64,000 bases of DNA from Dendrolimus kikuchii. Lineage: Eukaryota; Arthropoda; Insecta; Lepidoptera; Lasiocampidae. Location of the stretch: the NCBI GenBank assembly GCA_019925095.2, contig CM034401.1, positions 5,615,838 to 5,679,837 of the forward strand, given 5' to 3'. Below, one piece after another: positions 10,930 to 23,284 of this stretch. The notes beneath the pieces are model-generated. The model was given only the letters and a program-made list of their open reading frames with translations. It had not been told where the DNA came from and did no database searches. Both the position numbers and the translations under genes were made by a program. Numbering within the stretch: position 1 is the stretch's first letter; every line of letters begins with the position of its first letter.

Positions 10930-11247
10930 TCTATACATATAATAAAACTGTAGAGGTCGAATTTCTGTACAATGAAAAGAAATGCTAAAAACCGAGTCAG
11001 GGGGATGTAAGAAGTGAAATAGAACTAATTTAGATTTTCTTCAAATTTTTGGTTTCTCTGTTTTTCTGTCTGTTTGTACCGGCTAATCTCCGAAACGACT
11101 GGACCAATTGAAATGAAATTTTGTATAGTGGTAGCTTATATCCCTGGTCAACATATAGAATACTTTTGACCCCAAAAATTAAAGAGTTCCCGTGGGATAG
11201 TTAAAAAACCGCACCACGCGGCCTAACTCGCGCGCATCAGCTAGTAC
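10930..11247 (+). repeat. Interspersed element, possible Helitron-like, inverted copy at 60597
   Basis: The segment from tctatacatataataaaact to ...catcagctag matches 60597-60932 in the opposite orientation over its whole length. Shared blocks include tagaggtcgaatttctgtac, a cccctgactcgg block and ttcccgtgggatagtta. Starting with TC and ending with CTAG would fit a Helitron (5' TC, 3' CTRR), but the flanking A/T requirement is not met cleanly. No ORF is present, so the element is non-autonomous. Confidence 0.5.
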
Positions 11248-11829
11248 ATAATATAGTGTATTAAAAATGTGTTACTGAGGAGTTTGTTGCGTCGCTCTTT
11301 TATTTCGAAGCGGTGGTAGACTCATGAGTTTTTAATATAAGTATCTCGACATATAAATTTTGCATACATTCATTTTCAATTTGACCAATAGTTTATGGGT
11401 ATTGAGGATGTACAAACGTACATATAAACGGATATGACACGTATGTAACCTACACAAATTACGTTGATGCAAATTATATTTGTTGTATAACGGCAAATAA
11501 TATATACAACGATAGTGAGCTGCTGAGCTTACGTAAAAATTTAAATTTAATTTGGAAACAAGTTGCTCATATTTTGATATGATGTTTAATTGGATTGAAT
11601 ATATTTTTAATTTTAATATTTTACTCATAAATGTTGTATTTTGTAATGGTTTATTATTCACAAGCTACTTGCCACTCCGCACGTGACTAGCCTTTATATT
11701 CATATCTTGTGAGTCTTGGAAATATCGAAATGAAACCCAAAAAAAAAATGCTTTTATTAAAATCTATTCAGCCATTTCGGACCATATTCCAAACATAGTA
11801 TCATACATGTTTGTATTGCCATATTATTA

Positions 11830-12112
11830 TTTTTTATTGCGTCACTGGCAAACAGGTAGACGGCCAGCTCATGGAAAGTTAACCTCACCTATAGACGTTA
11901 GCAACACCAAGAGTGAAGCCAACGCGTCAGCCTTTAAAGGGAGGAATATGGAATAGGAATAGGGGGATGGGATAAGGAAGGCTGGATAGGGAGAGGGCGA
12001 AGTGGGACATGGGAACTGGCACTCGTCGCACGAAACACGATTAGCTGAAGACTAATAGTTTCACGCCGATATTCTGTAAGAGCGTGGTATCACACCGATC
12101 GAGGCGGGCCTA
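11830..12112 (-). mobile_element. CR1-like LINE 3' region
   Basis: On the minus strand this has the layout typical of an abundant lepidopteran LINE 3' end: a ttcgtgcgacgagtg... segment, a purine/pyrimidine-biased stretch (here ggaataggaataggggg on plus), then the ccataggtgaggtta / ggccgtctacctgtttgcca tail and a final A-run. It shares its last block with the A-tailed retroposon family. No coding part is retained. Confidence 0.55.
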
Positions 12113-12119
12113 GGAGCTG

Positions 12120-13305
12120 TTATCAAGAAAGTGATTCCAGCATAGCTCTAGTAAATCAATTGTGTTATATAGCTTTAAATACAAAATGTATTTTACGCTT
12201 TGTATATTACATATGAGATTGCACTTATCCGCGCCAAGTCTTACGTCTTTTATATTTGACCCGTGGCTTAGATTCATACTACAATGGCTAAGGAACTCAA
12301 AAAAAACACTAGCAATACAAATTTGGTACCTAGTCGTATAGTCCGCACTAAATATGATGAGTTTATTTATCAAAGCACGCGATGGTAAAAAAGAGATAAG
12401 ACAGACATTAATTTGCATATTTACGTCGACACTAATCAGCGTGTACATATGAGCAGTATATTTGCAAGTTACATAACATGAGAGAATACCCAAATTTCCG
12501 TTTTATATTATGAAACCGGCACAAACCGTGTCAATACACCCCGCGTGGGCAGTCGATTCTTTCAATGCAAGAAAGTGTTCACAATGTGTGGGTTTTGTTC
12601 CGAGAAGTATTGGGATTTAGGCACTGATAGCGAATGATGTACCTACAAGTTTTTGGAAGGAAATCTAATAGCCAGTTCCTGTATCTTACTATCGATCAAT
12701 TTGCTCTACCAATAGTAGCAAATTGATATTGCTGACGTAATTTTGAAAATATAAAATTTATTCCAGTAATAAGGCAAATTAAACGACACAGGAATTGTAA
12801 ACTAACGAAAATGTATATCGTACTTTTAATCCGTTAACAATTTTTCACCGGTTTATAATTTGATCAGAGCTATACATTGCTTTTCCTTAGATCATTTTTG
12901 TACAACACAAACACACGCGCGCGCGATTTTTGCAATCAGTTACACTATTTAATGATGTTTAAGTGTCTTATTCAAGTTAAGAAACATCTAAAGTTAGATA
13001 TTAAAGTAGAAAATGTTGCAAATCAACCATCTGAGCATATAAAATAATTAACATTTTGTTCAAAAAATTTCAATTTCATTTTCATTTCAATTTCAAATTT
13101 TCAAAACAGGTAATTTGTTATAAACTCGCGGTTCTTACAAAATTCTGTTGATGTTTACAATAAAACAATTACATGAATAGTTTGCAATGACATGCTTTCC
13201 TTTCATATAGAAACCGAAATGTTTATGTAGCCTAAATTGGAGTTCGCAATAACGCATTCGTAATATTGTTGTTGAGATTCATAGAATACACAATTCGACA
13301 AGAAG
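12120..13305. other. AT-rich stretch without recognisable features
   Basis: A 127-codon minus-strand frame (12110-12493) crosses the left part but has no domain, unbiased codon use and begins inside repeat DNA, so I do not call it. A short (CA)/(CG) run lies at 12909-12926. Confidence 0.35.
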
Positions 13306-13308
13306 AAA

Positions 13309-13309
13309 G

Positions 13310-13368
<59 letters not shown>

Positions 13369-13388
13369 AAGAGAGAGAGAGAGAGAGT
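13309..13388. repeat. (GA)n microsatellite
   Basis: This is an almost uninterrupted GA dinucleotide run of about 75 bp with one gcaa interruption near 13367. It is the longest simple repeat in the window. Confidence 0.97.
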
Positions 13389-13389
13389 A

Positions 13390-15320
13390 GGTAAAGTATA
13401 TATTAGAGCAAACTAAAGAGAGAATAACCTGCAGAGGCTATTGGAAACACTTTTTGTTCAAATTAAAACAAATAATTTATGTTAACAACAAAATTAATAA
13501 ACAGGTTTCATATTATTGCCTTTTCTTTCTGTATTTTGCAATTAGGAAATTTATATTATTAGCAAGTCTCTTCTGATAAAATAATTTACGTAAATACTTT
13601 TTGTACGTTCGCTCTATGAATATTTGATATATTGTCATAAGTAAAATTTGTATTTTCAAAAAAGTAGTTAGATAGCCCCTTAAAAAGCCAAATATCTAAT
13701 TAACGAGAGGACATCCGCTTTTCTATCATCGATTCGTCAGATTTCTTCCGCTGTATTTGAAATATTCAAAGCTCATCTCCGGGAATCCCTTCATTGAACA
13801 TAAACACTCCTACTCTATATTTATAGCTTCCTGAAGTGATGTTAAGCGAAGATTGTTCTACGAATTAAAAGTGGGGTGAGATTTGTTTCAATATTTAACT
13901 ATGAGTTATAGTGTTTTTGAATCTTATCTCTTTGATGACACTAGTTTAAAGGTGATGGGTTAGAAGGTGAATTAAAGCTTTAGTCTTAATTAAGTTAGTT
14001 TTGTGCGAGAAGGGTTATTACACGACGAAAGATTGTCTATACGACCGCACCGATTAGGAATAATGCGATGGCTACCAAGCTCTTTTAGTAATTATACATA
14101 ATTTTTTTTTGTTAAATCTAATATTTGTTTCTTTTTTTTTGGTCCAAATTCATTAAAAAAAGACCAAAAATGTATATTATATTATGTTCATTAGGGTGGT
14201 CCAAAAAATATTTTTAATTTATTTTTGCAGTCCTATTATTTTAAAATTAACTGTCAGGGATAAAAAATCTTGCTGAAAGCACAGCCCGATATCTCAACTG
14301 TATAAAAGTTTTATCATAATAATCTTCTATCATAATAATAATCATAAAATTTCTAAAAAAAATAATTCACATTTCCGACGGACATATTCTTGTAGCAAAT
14401 CTAATTCTCTAAAAAAGCTGTTAAATGTTTTTCTCGTAACCCTTAAAGAGAAAACGTTATCAAGCTTTATAATCTCATCTTTAAAGCTAAAGGATAACCA
14501 ATTGACGCTGATATTCTTTAATATCGACATCTAATATGACAAATATCGAACCAGCCCAGCGAGCTTTAATTAACATAATGATTGCAGTATGGCTCTACCA
14601 CGTCGAAATATTTAAAGAACCTTAAGGTTCTAAAGCACAGCTTAAACAATACTTCTATGATAAGACATTTAATCCCTTCATTCCTCTTTCAGCTTGTGAA
14701 AGTAGTGAAGAGTTAGTTATAAAAGTATTAACAAATGTAAAGTACATTATCTAATCACCAGAAGTAATAAGATTCCTGTTCGCCCATTAGCACTACTGTT
14801 ACGCTTTGAAGTCGGTGTAGATTTACACCCATTTTAGGGATATCTTCTTTTAGCTGCGACACCAATTAATGCATTTTTTCGTGGCACATCTCATTGATGT
14901 TTTTTATCCTCAAATACTTCCTTTGTCTCATGTCGCGTTTGCTACTTATGTTTAAAACACATTCGAAGCAATTAACGGTTCAAATTTTCACTTTATTTTT
15001 TTGTATCGTTCAAGTCACGTAATTGGTTGTGTTCTTAGAAAGGAGTAATTATCCAATTTTGAAATGATTACGTTTGTTATAATGTAATTATTAATTTATT
15101 ACAGATAGAAATATAAACGATGTTTTATTAGAAACAAGTTTGTACTTCTTAGTAAGTCATCGTAGGCTTAAAATAAGTTATAACTATGAATGACCATTAT
15201 TAAGAATTAGCCCAGTAAACAATATAAGGTTAAAAAGCTCCTAAATACTACATGAATAGTTGTTGCCACGTGTAATTTTTTATTCCGCTTTTGGCGTTGT
15301 ATCTTAATATAGTATATATA
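13390..15320. other. AT-rich stretch without recognisable features
   Basis: No coding potential and no repeat match within the window were seen. Poly-T/poly-A runs occur near 14100-14160. Confidence 0.35.
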
Positions 15321-15324
15321 ATAA

Positions 15325-15480
15325 CACTTTATTGCACATCACGATATACAATTACAAAAAACAGACCATATTTACCATATTTGCAATAGGCGGCCTTATT
15401 GCTCAAAGCGATCTCTTCCAGGCAACCTAAATCAAAGAAATTTGAATCAGGTGATGTAGTTGGTGCAGGAAAAAGTCAAT
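15325..15480 (-). mobile_element. Non-LTR element 3'UTR fragment
   Basis: The plus-strand text (ttattgcacatcacg..., aggcggccttattgctcaaa, gcgatctcttccaggcaacc) has the form of a LINE 3'UTR frequent in Lepidoptera, lying in minus orientation. No ORF remains. The assignment rests on recollection of that repeat type, not on another copy in the window. Confidence 0.45.
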
Positions 15481-16121
15481 AGATACAGAAATATTCAAAC
15501 TAATTTAAGAAATAAATATACAAATGCATACATATGCACATAATCATATATGATACGCATATACAATAATATTTTTAAACTAAATCAGTAAAAAATGGAA
15601 TCATCTTATACTCATATACCTTATCCTATTTTTTTTATAAATTTTGTGGTTTTGTGTAATTATAACTACGTCATATGACAACTTTGTCCTCGTCCAACGT
15701 CCATTGATGCTAGACGCCGCTTTCAGCATCTGTGATAAACTTAGTCATAAATTAGAACATACGATGCAGTGTAACTGCATAATACAATAGGCAATCTATT
15801 AGTGTCTTCTACAACCATACTTTCATACAACACATACGATCAATGTGGGTGCAAAAAGTGTTGATGAACTTTAGTGCTTCACTTTCCTTTTTTGCTTATT
15901 CATAAATTCTAGCGGTATTGATTTCACTTCGTTAATGCTTGTTGTTTACTGTTATTAGTCACACATTAACCTTCAAACAAGTGAGCAAGTATCATTTTTA
16001 CATATAACACCTACAATAAACACCGTAAAACCATACCATCGTTACATGGCATGGAAGAATACTGGGCATAATAAAATCACTCAGTAAAAAACGTAACTCT
16101 GCAAATCTTATCTTATTTTAT

Positions 16122-16440
16122 CCGTGCAGAATCGGAGAAAGAATACAATTTCCTGCGGCCGGGCGGCCTGTCGTAAGGGCGCCTTAACAACCCACAGCCA
16201 GGTGGTAGGGCATTTGCCCGACTGGATGGCTACCACCCCTGGTTTAAAGTATGTCGCCATAACAACCTTGAGTTGTGTTCCGGCATTAGTGACCAGGCTC
16301 CAGTGTCCCTTAAGAGAGCAGCAGCGCATTTGTAGCAACTTTGGTGTTGCAAATGTCCATAGGCGATGGTAACCGCTTTCCATCGAGTGGGCCGTCTGAC
16401 TGTCTGTTGATGTCCTGCAATAAAAAAATAAATAAAAAAA
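16122..16440 (+). repeat. A-tailed short retroposon, best full-length copy
   Basis: This is a full-length member, from cgtgcagaatcggagaaaga to the A-rich tail at 16420-16440. It contains acccacagccaggtggtag, ggatggctaccacccctgg, ttgagttgtgttccggcatt and gatggtaaccgctttccatc. It is useful as the reference for the truncated copies. Minus- and plus-strand open frames across it are accidental. Confidence 0.75.
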
Positions 16441-16734
16441 TCTTAGACTAGAAGTCGGCACATTCATATATGCCTTGTTTTTTGACGTTTTATTATATTT
16501 GAAAGAAGTTTTTATTAGACTAAATTAGTCATTTAATCTAGCCTTTTTTTGACAGACAAAAAAAGACAGATTTGGTCTATAAAAACTGTTTTGAAAAATA
16601 AAAAGTGAGAAAAGAATGAGCTATGACGCCATCTAATTCCAAGATAATGCAAGACTATAAAACAATACAAACTATAAATCAAATGAAAAACATTACTACG
16701 TTTTACTGCTCCCGAATATCTTGGTTTTTATTCT

Positions 16735-17290
16735 AAACTATGCCCGCAACTTCGTCTACGATTGATTTGAAATTCCCGCGGGATTCCCGGAACATAAAAT
16801 ACCGTAGTATTTGAAATAGAATGTAAGGTATCGTTTTATTGAAAACTGTGTCGGAATAAGCTAATTGTTATGCATCGGAATAACTACAAACTGCTCCCGG
16901 AAATATTCTTGCGGGATTCCCGGGATAAATAAAAATCACATTTTATTCAATGAATTTTGCTATCGATCAGTAAAAATAATCCACATTAGAATTCGATTAT
17001 CTTTAGTCTGCCTTTTTTAAATAATTCCCAGAAAATTCCTAGGATAAAAAGTAGCGCAGAGTTTTAGTCTAAGAAATAGCTATCGATAAGCGAAAACCGC
17101 GTCGAAGTCGGCCCAGTAATTTTTACGTGAATTCCGAACAAACAGACTGACCTACAAATAGACAAGAAATCTAAAAAAGTGCATCGTATTCTCCACCATT
17201 TATATAGTGTATTCCAGTATTGTTCTTTTAATAGCTTCCAATATACACACACAGACATGGCGTGTTTAGAATTTTTCAATATTACTAGAA
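16735..17290 (+). repeat. Interspersed repeat of the 'cttcgtc...cccgggataaaa' type
   Basis: It begins near tatgcccgcaacttcgtcta, contains two cccgcgggattcccgg-type blocks, then gctatcgataagcgaaaacc and ggcccagtaatttttacgtg, and ends near tggcgtgtttagaattt. The copies at 20217-20633 and 33310-33650 share the same order of blocks. It is non-coding and its class is unknown. Such repeats are widespread in Lepidoptera. Confidence 0.65.
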
Positions 17291-17309
17291 GTCTGCCCTG
17301 AAGAAATAA

Positions 17310-17475
17310 AATTTATAACCCGATTGCAGCGCCACCTGCCGGGTCCAATTGTGAATCTAAACCATTCTCAAATTCACCTGAACACACACAAAAAATTTCA
17401 TCGAAATCGGTCCAGCCGTTTAGGAAGAGTTCAGTCACATACACACGCAAAAATGAATTTTATATATAAAGATAG
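17310..17475 (+). repeat. Related repeat fragment with 'atcggtccagccg' motif
   Basis: It contains aatttcatcgaaatcggtcc followed by agccgttta and a cacatacacacgc segment ending in atatataaagata. This is a variant of the same broad class as 16735-17290. Confidence 0.45.
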
Positions 17476-18932
17476 ATTAAAGTATTTTTTTAAAATTAAT
17501 ACTTATAACTCTGGAGAATATTTTTTAAAGTTCATACATATAAGTTACAATTTTAAATCTACTTCCTATTCTATGTACACCGCTTCGCAACGTGTTAAGA
17601 GGAAGCGGTAAGAAACTCCCTAGCAACATATCTAACTAAATATTCTTTTTCTACATACGTATCTATCTTGGGGTCCTTTTTTTAATAAATACAGAAGTAT
17701 ATTAGAAAATTACTTTTCGAAGAATTAATTGAGTTGTAGCAAACAGTGCATACTGAATAAGATAAAGACTTGATAAGAGGAAATAAAAATATTATTACCG
17801 TTTTTTTACATACATTTATGATGATTACCTAAAAACATAAAACTCTCCAAATATGTAAGCAAATTGTAGAATGAAAACTTAGTTCTAAAACTTAAATACC
17901 AACGTAGATTATAGAATTTTGAGTCTTTCCGCTGCATTACACAAGTCGGCCACACGATCTTTAGCGATTGTTTGAAAAGCCGTAAACTACACGGCTTATA
18001 AATCTCAATTTTCCATTGTTTCTTTGTCTCCGTTGATGTTTCAATGACATTGATATTTTTACGCCTTTATACTTGTTATCAGTTCGTTCACGCGAATTAA
18101 ATATACCTGAGTCGCAAGTATAAATCTTTATTCTCGGCTTATCCAGTTATTGTCTACTATTCGATTTGTTTTATTAATAATAACTATTGCATATTTCCAT
18201 GGATGATTAGAAATTATATACTTTTCAACACATTTCCGAAAAACACACATTTAAGAAGCCTGTACATATTGTTCGAAAGTTAAAAATTTCGTACCACTCA
18301 ATGGAACGTGCGGAAAATAGGTACTCTCTCCTAAGTACCCATTTTACCGCGCGCCAAAAATATATAAGAAATTTACCAAGGAGTTTAACATTACGAGAAT
18401 AAATAAGCTGAATAATCTAACCTCCTTGGAAGCGCTTTTGATCAATACATTTGTCTCACTTTAATACTATAAAGAAAATGAGACGAAAGATGTACTTCTA
18501 ATTTTCACCACGCGTACGTGGCGCCATTTGTAAATGCGCACCATTTTCATATCAGAAACGTCAAAGATTGTTGCGACTTTCCGATTGATATTTAGGTTTG
18601 TTTCATTATTTGTTGTACTGTTTTTTCGCAAATATGTTAAAAAACGTTGTATGACACACGTGTGGTTGTTGGTTTTTGCAAATTCGTGAATATGGTTACA
18701 TTTGTCTACTCGTTTGGAAAAGTGACTTAACGCATTAGTATCATAATTAACTATATTTTAAGGGAAGAATATAAATGAAGATTTAACAAAAAATATCAAA
18801 TGTGGTATGCTCTAAAACTGGACTGCATGAATAATACATCATGCTCTCCATTAAGACCAGCGGCGCTGTTTTTCCTTTTAAACCATTAATGACGTCACGC
18901 GTATCATATCACATTGTATGTAAATCCCCTAG

Positions 18933-19030
18933 AATCTAAGCAAGTTACGCTTGTATTATGGGTAATATAATTATAATGGACCACTCTAAGGTCGATACCA
19001 GACAGAGGCCGGCAAAGGCTTAGGCGACTT
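18933..19030 (-). repeat. SINE body fragment (family of 30320-30555)
   Basis: Blocks gttacgcttgtattatgggt and ggaccactctaaggtcgat, followed by accagaca, match the 3' body of the SINE copies at 28264 and 30320. The tRNA-like head is missing. Confidence 0.55.
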
Positions 19031-19167
19031 AACTGTGTGTATGTCTGTAATTTCAAAATAAATAATAAAAGAGCAATATCCATTTTAGGTCTATCCTGAA
19101 ATGGAATGAAGATTAACTGAATATCTTTCTAAATTATTATATTATTTAGTGTTATGTTTAAATGTAC

Positions 19168-19320
19168 ATCTGTTACAAACATCTTGCAAGTATCGTGTAA
19201 GCTTCCTATAAGCCTTTTACAAATCCCTTACAAACGCAATATAAACCAATTAGAAATATTTTACAAACTAATTACAAACCAAATTAAAACCAGTTAAAAA
19301 CCAATTACAAACCTTTGACA
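19168..19320. repeat. Degenerate short-period repeat
   Basis: A motif close to ttacaaaccaa recurs many times with variable spacing (cttacaaacgc, attacaaaccaa, agttaaaaaccaattacaaa). It looks like a decayed minisatellite. Confidence 0.5.
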
Positions 19321-19710
19321 GCAGACACAGTAAACCAGTGTATATAATAACGAAACAGCGTCATCTATTTTTAAACATTGTAACTATGAATTTACGTTTT
19401 TCTATGAAATATTGCTCTAGAAAAATTAATATTTCTCTTATACCTGGTTCAAGGAGTATGTATATATAGGTGTATTATGTATGTATAGGTTTATTATTTT
19501 TAAAGGTAACTATTTAAATATTTTGCAAAATAGTGAAAAATTCATAAAGGCTCGTTCAATTTTATATGAAGCCCAACTCTTCTAATTCCGACCAGCATAT
19601 TCCAAAAATACAATATTTCCCTATTTTCGTCGGTACCACGGAAACGATGTCATTTATCGGGATAAAAAGTATCCTAAGTTACAACCCGGGATATAAGCTA
19701 GCTTCATTTC

Positions 19711-20047
19711 CAGTTTTTTTTTATTGTAAATAGGTTTGCGTTTGACCACTATCACGTTCAGTGCCGGACGATGATGCGGTCGAAGATGGAGCACGCTTAC
19801 CTATTCACACGAGACTTGAAGATTCCCGGATTGTACTTTTCTGGAAACACGGACTCTGGTAGTGCATTCCACAATTCTGCCGTACGCAGAAGGAACGTGG
19901 AGGCGAAACGTTTAGTACGCACTGGTCGCTCTGGTTTACGCCATCATTTCACAGTGGAAACGCTTTTCCACTGTGAAATGATGGCGTAAACCAGAGCGTC
20001 TTGTGGTCCGAAGATGGAATGGTGTAGGGGCAATCAGGTCAAACAGT
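19711..20047 (-). mobile_element. Jockey/CR1-like LINE 3' fragment
   Basis: On the minus strand the ORF tail reads FNELFDLIAPTPFH, then after an interruption [20 protein letters not shown] and [19 protein letters not shown], followed by a stop, a short 3'UTR and an A tail (T-run at 19713-19721 on plus). This is the conserved C-terminal segment of lepidopteran Jockey/CR1-like reverse transcriptases, also present at 62885-63250. A perfect 34-bp inverted duplication (19927-19998) splits the coding sequence. Confidence 0.75.
19927..19998. repeat. Perfect 34-bp inverted duplication, 4-nt loop
   Basis: Arms 19927-19960 and 19965-19998 are exact reverse complements with loop cgct (19961-19964). The arm is LINE ORF sequence, so the hairpin arose inside the retroelement. 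Perfect identity suggests it is recent. Confidence 0.95.
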
Positions 20048-20216
20048 TCATTAAAATCCTTTTAGTAGTTTTCACGTGATACTCTAGTATACAGACAGAC
20101 AAAAATTCTAAAAAATTGTATTTTCGGAATCTGCTGGTCCGAATTAACCCCCCTGATTTATTCTACATTTCTAAACGCATTGTACAAACTCAAACATTTA
20201 CAGATTTATTATAGTA

Positions 20217-20633
20217 CTAGAATATGCCCGCGACTTCGTCCACGCTTGACTTGAAATTCCCGAGGGATTCCCGGGAGACAAAGTATCGCAGCATCTGAAA
20301 AAGAATGTAAGCTATCGTTTTAGTGGAAACTGTGTCGGAGTAAGGTCATTTTTATGCACCCGAACAATTTCAAACCGCTCCCGGGAAAATTCCCGCGGTA
20401 TTCCCGGGATAAAAAGTAGCGCAGATTTTAAGTCTCAGAATTTGCTATCGATTAGCGAAAACAGCAAAAGAGGCCCAGTAGTTTTTACGTGAATCCCGAA
20501 CAAACAGATAAGAAATCTAAAAAAAATTGCCATGTGTTCTCCGTCGTTTATATAGTCTATTCCAGTTGCTTTTTTTTAAATAGCTTCAATGTACAGACAC
20601 GGCATGTTTAGAATTTTATAATATTATAGATTT
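20217..20633 (+). repeat. Interspersed repeat of the 'cttcgtc...cccgggataaaa' type
   Basis: It begins at tatgcccgcgacttcgtcca, carries cccgagggattcccgggag, cggtattcccgggataaaaa, gctatcgattagcgaaaac, and ends at gcatgtttagaattttataa. It is collinear with 16735-17290 and better preserved. Confidence 0.7.
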
Positions 20634-21111
20634 ATTACATCTTTTTTGTCGTATTCATTAGTTTCTTGCCCTCATGATCCCATTTTGTTTTGACACGTTG
20701 TGTTGTTTATAGTACGTGTCAGTCCATTGCCACCCAAAAAATCAGTTGCGTTTTATTTTATTCAAACGCCATATTAAAATATTAAAAGTTAATATTATTA
20801 CTTTGTACGGACGTAAGTGAATAAACAGATGTGCGGTTTTATCGTTTCTGGCCAGTTTTCAAGTGCTGAAAACACATTAATGATATTATATGCTGTGGAA
20901 ATAACTAAGCCGCTATGGGTTTTCTTTCTATTTAATGCCGTGATTTAAAGTGGAAGCCTTGCTGTGTTTTAAATTAGATCTAAATGTTGTTTTTCTATGA
21001 CGCACTTACTATTTTTAGTTATTACTAACGTAGAATAGATTAATTTATGATATGTATTCTACGATCTATTGTAGTAAAAGTGAGTCTTTTTGGTATTTGT
21101 ATGCTTGTCAG

Positions 21112-21400
21112 TGTCGTAGCATGGTTAGTTAACACACTCGTGCTTCAATCTGAGATATTGTGGGTTCAAATCTTGGCCGGAAAAGCATGCACCTCATAGG
21201 TCGGTTTCTTACCTAATGTGCACATTGTTGCAATTGTTATGGTGCTGACAGTGAAGGAAAACAGTGATGACATGTTCACATCGAGGTAACTGATATGACA
21301 AACGCACCAAGTCGTCTTGGTCAAGCGTGGCTGGTATACTGTCCATCCCCTAAGAAATTGGAAGCCTCGAGCCCATCAGTGGGACGTTTATGGCGTGTTA
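21112..21400 (+). repeat. tRNA-derived SINE
   Basis: The head tagcatggttagttaaca is box A-like and gggttcaaatctt is box B-like. The body contains tgcacattgttgcaattgtt, gtgaaggaaaacagtgatg and acatcgaggtaac. The reverse-oriented copy at 39465-39757 shares these blocks. Confidence 0.65.
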
Positions 21401-22214
21401 TTATAGGTCTTCAAATTGAGTTTTGAAAATTTCCCAAATTTGATAAATTTATTATGCCAGAAATAACATGACATTCAAATCGTCGTCATTATTTGTTTTA
21501 TTTTAGCACTAGGTTCGATTTTTTTCATCCCAGAGATAACATTTTATATCAATCCGAAAAATTTTCTCCAAACACAAAATTTTTGGGAAACAAATTCCTC
21601 AAGCTGGATACCCTGATGATTTTATGTTCGTTTGTTCCTTCTTCACAGGCTTGGAATAGGTTGATTGGTATGTTTATTATATACGGGTTATTTAAATACT
21701 TTGATAATTATAAGATGGTTCTAGTTTAATAATTAATCGTTCAAAGTTCCGCAATTGTTCGTTTTAATCCTTCTAGAAATCAACCGATTTCGATGAAACT
21801 GTTAGGGACGAGGAATGAACATAAGATTTTAACTCACGTTATATAAGAATATCTAAAGCATCACGCGCTTTCTACCAAAGTATTAAATATACCTAAGTAT
21901 TAAAATTGTTTTCCACCGGACGGTTACAAAGAATGTGCTATATGTATTTAATTGTTACTTTGTTAAACTAAAGCGTAATTAACACTGTTTAAAACGAGTT
22001 TAATGAGTTTTCTTTACTGTATATAGCAACCGAAATACTTTTTATTTTCCCAAAAATAATTGGATTTTATACCAGATTGGGTAATTTGAAGAACATTAAC
22101 CAACTTTTTCCTAATCGATAGCCATTAAAGTGATTAACTGGCTCGTTTTTAAAGTTCGAATATACGTTTTATTTTTATTTAATGCTTTTGCACGATTTTT
22201 AGTTGTAGTGTTGG

Positions 22215-22500
22215 GAATAATAGGGTTTTTAACAGTGCGTTCCATTTGTAGCTCACAACGCCCAAAATGCTCCGTTAGCCGTTCCACAAGGCGACCGCGG
22301 TCGTTGTGGTCGTAGCGAAAACGTCACTAATGACGTCATCATTTTCGATCACACAACGCTAACAACGACCTATGTCAAGAGGTGGATCGAATAGTCGTTC
22401 CACTTGGGTTTACGATTGTAATGCCGGCAAGCAAGTGGAACGGGAAAATCGCGGTCGTAAACATAGTCGTTGTGAGTCCCTAATAGAACGTAACCTTAAT
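22215..22500. other. GC-rich patch with repeated and inverted motifs
   Basis: A CpG-rich block in AT-rich DNA contains repeated gttccac, acaacga and accgcgg/gcggtcg units. It also has a perfect CRE-like tgacgtca (22331-22338) and edges that mirror one another (aataggg on the left near 22218, ccctaatag on the right near 22481). It may be a small inverted-repeat element or a regulatory block. Confidence 0.3.
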
Positions 22501-23284
22501 GTACTTTAGGATTAAGGTAGGCACGATCCTATTCTGAAATGTAAGATATCAGATATAATATAACAAATACCAAGCACATTCGAGAAGTTTTTTTTGTTTT
22601 AAATGTGTTATCATCTTGAATAACGTTTGAACATGTGTAGTATTTTAGAACACGGGCTGAAAAGAGACAAATAGCGCATGAAAGAAATACTAATATTACT
22701 CTTTCTAATAAGAAATTGTTATAATGATTTTTAAAGAGTTTTATGGCTTGGCAACAAAGACCTTTAAGTCAACTGTTATTTGATTAATTAATTACGAAGA
22801 AGAATACGAGCTACAGCAATCTCTATTTAGAAGTAGTTTATGCTTACAGTATTTCCTTAATGGTTAGTTTTACCTTGATTGTCACATAATATTATCGTCA
22901 GTAATCTATAGATTATTCGAAACTTTTCATACCTATGTAATACTTGTGTAAACTTGTTAACTAATCTCCGAAGGCCTAAAGCGACTTTTGGAGAATTGCT
23001 TAATTAAATTCACACGAATCTGGATATATTGGTAGGGGTAAGACGTACTACAAACATCCACTTTATTCTGACACTTTTCATGTTTGTAATTCGAATCTGC
23101 GAAACGGCCGTTTTAGGCCCCTTGATCATCTGTTTTAATGAGAAATAGAAACCACCTTTTTAAGAGGGCAAGAACGACTGAGGTCCTCCCCTCTATAAAA
23201 GCAGGACTTTGGCCCGTCTCGAGGTACATTTTTTACTGGATGATTACTATTTCTGTTATTTTGCTTCCATGGTTGATGGGTACT

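Larger units (their letters stand above)
19560..20155 (+). repeat. Host repeat split by a LINE insertion
   Basis: The left part (about 19560-19708: atttatcgggataaaaagta, then acaacccgggatataagc) and right part (about 20050-20155: tagtagttttcacgtgatac, then agacagacaaaaattc) form one copy of a repeat whose uninterrupted order can be seen at 25265-25440. A LINE (19711-20047) lies between them. Confidence 0.5.

Noticed and set aside
12110..12493. A 127-codon minus-strand frame
   Set aside because: No domain, starts in unique AT-rich DNA and ends at a LINE remnant; no splice or start signals.
17080..17279. Minus-strand frame of 71 codons near 17064-17279
   Set aside because: It lies entirely in the interspersed repeat 16735-17290.
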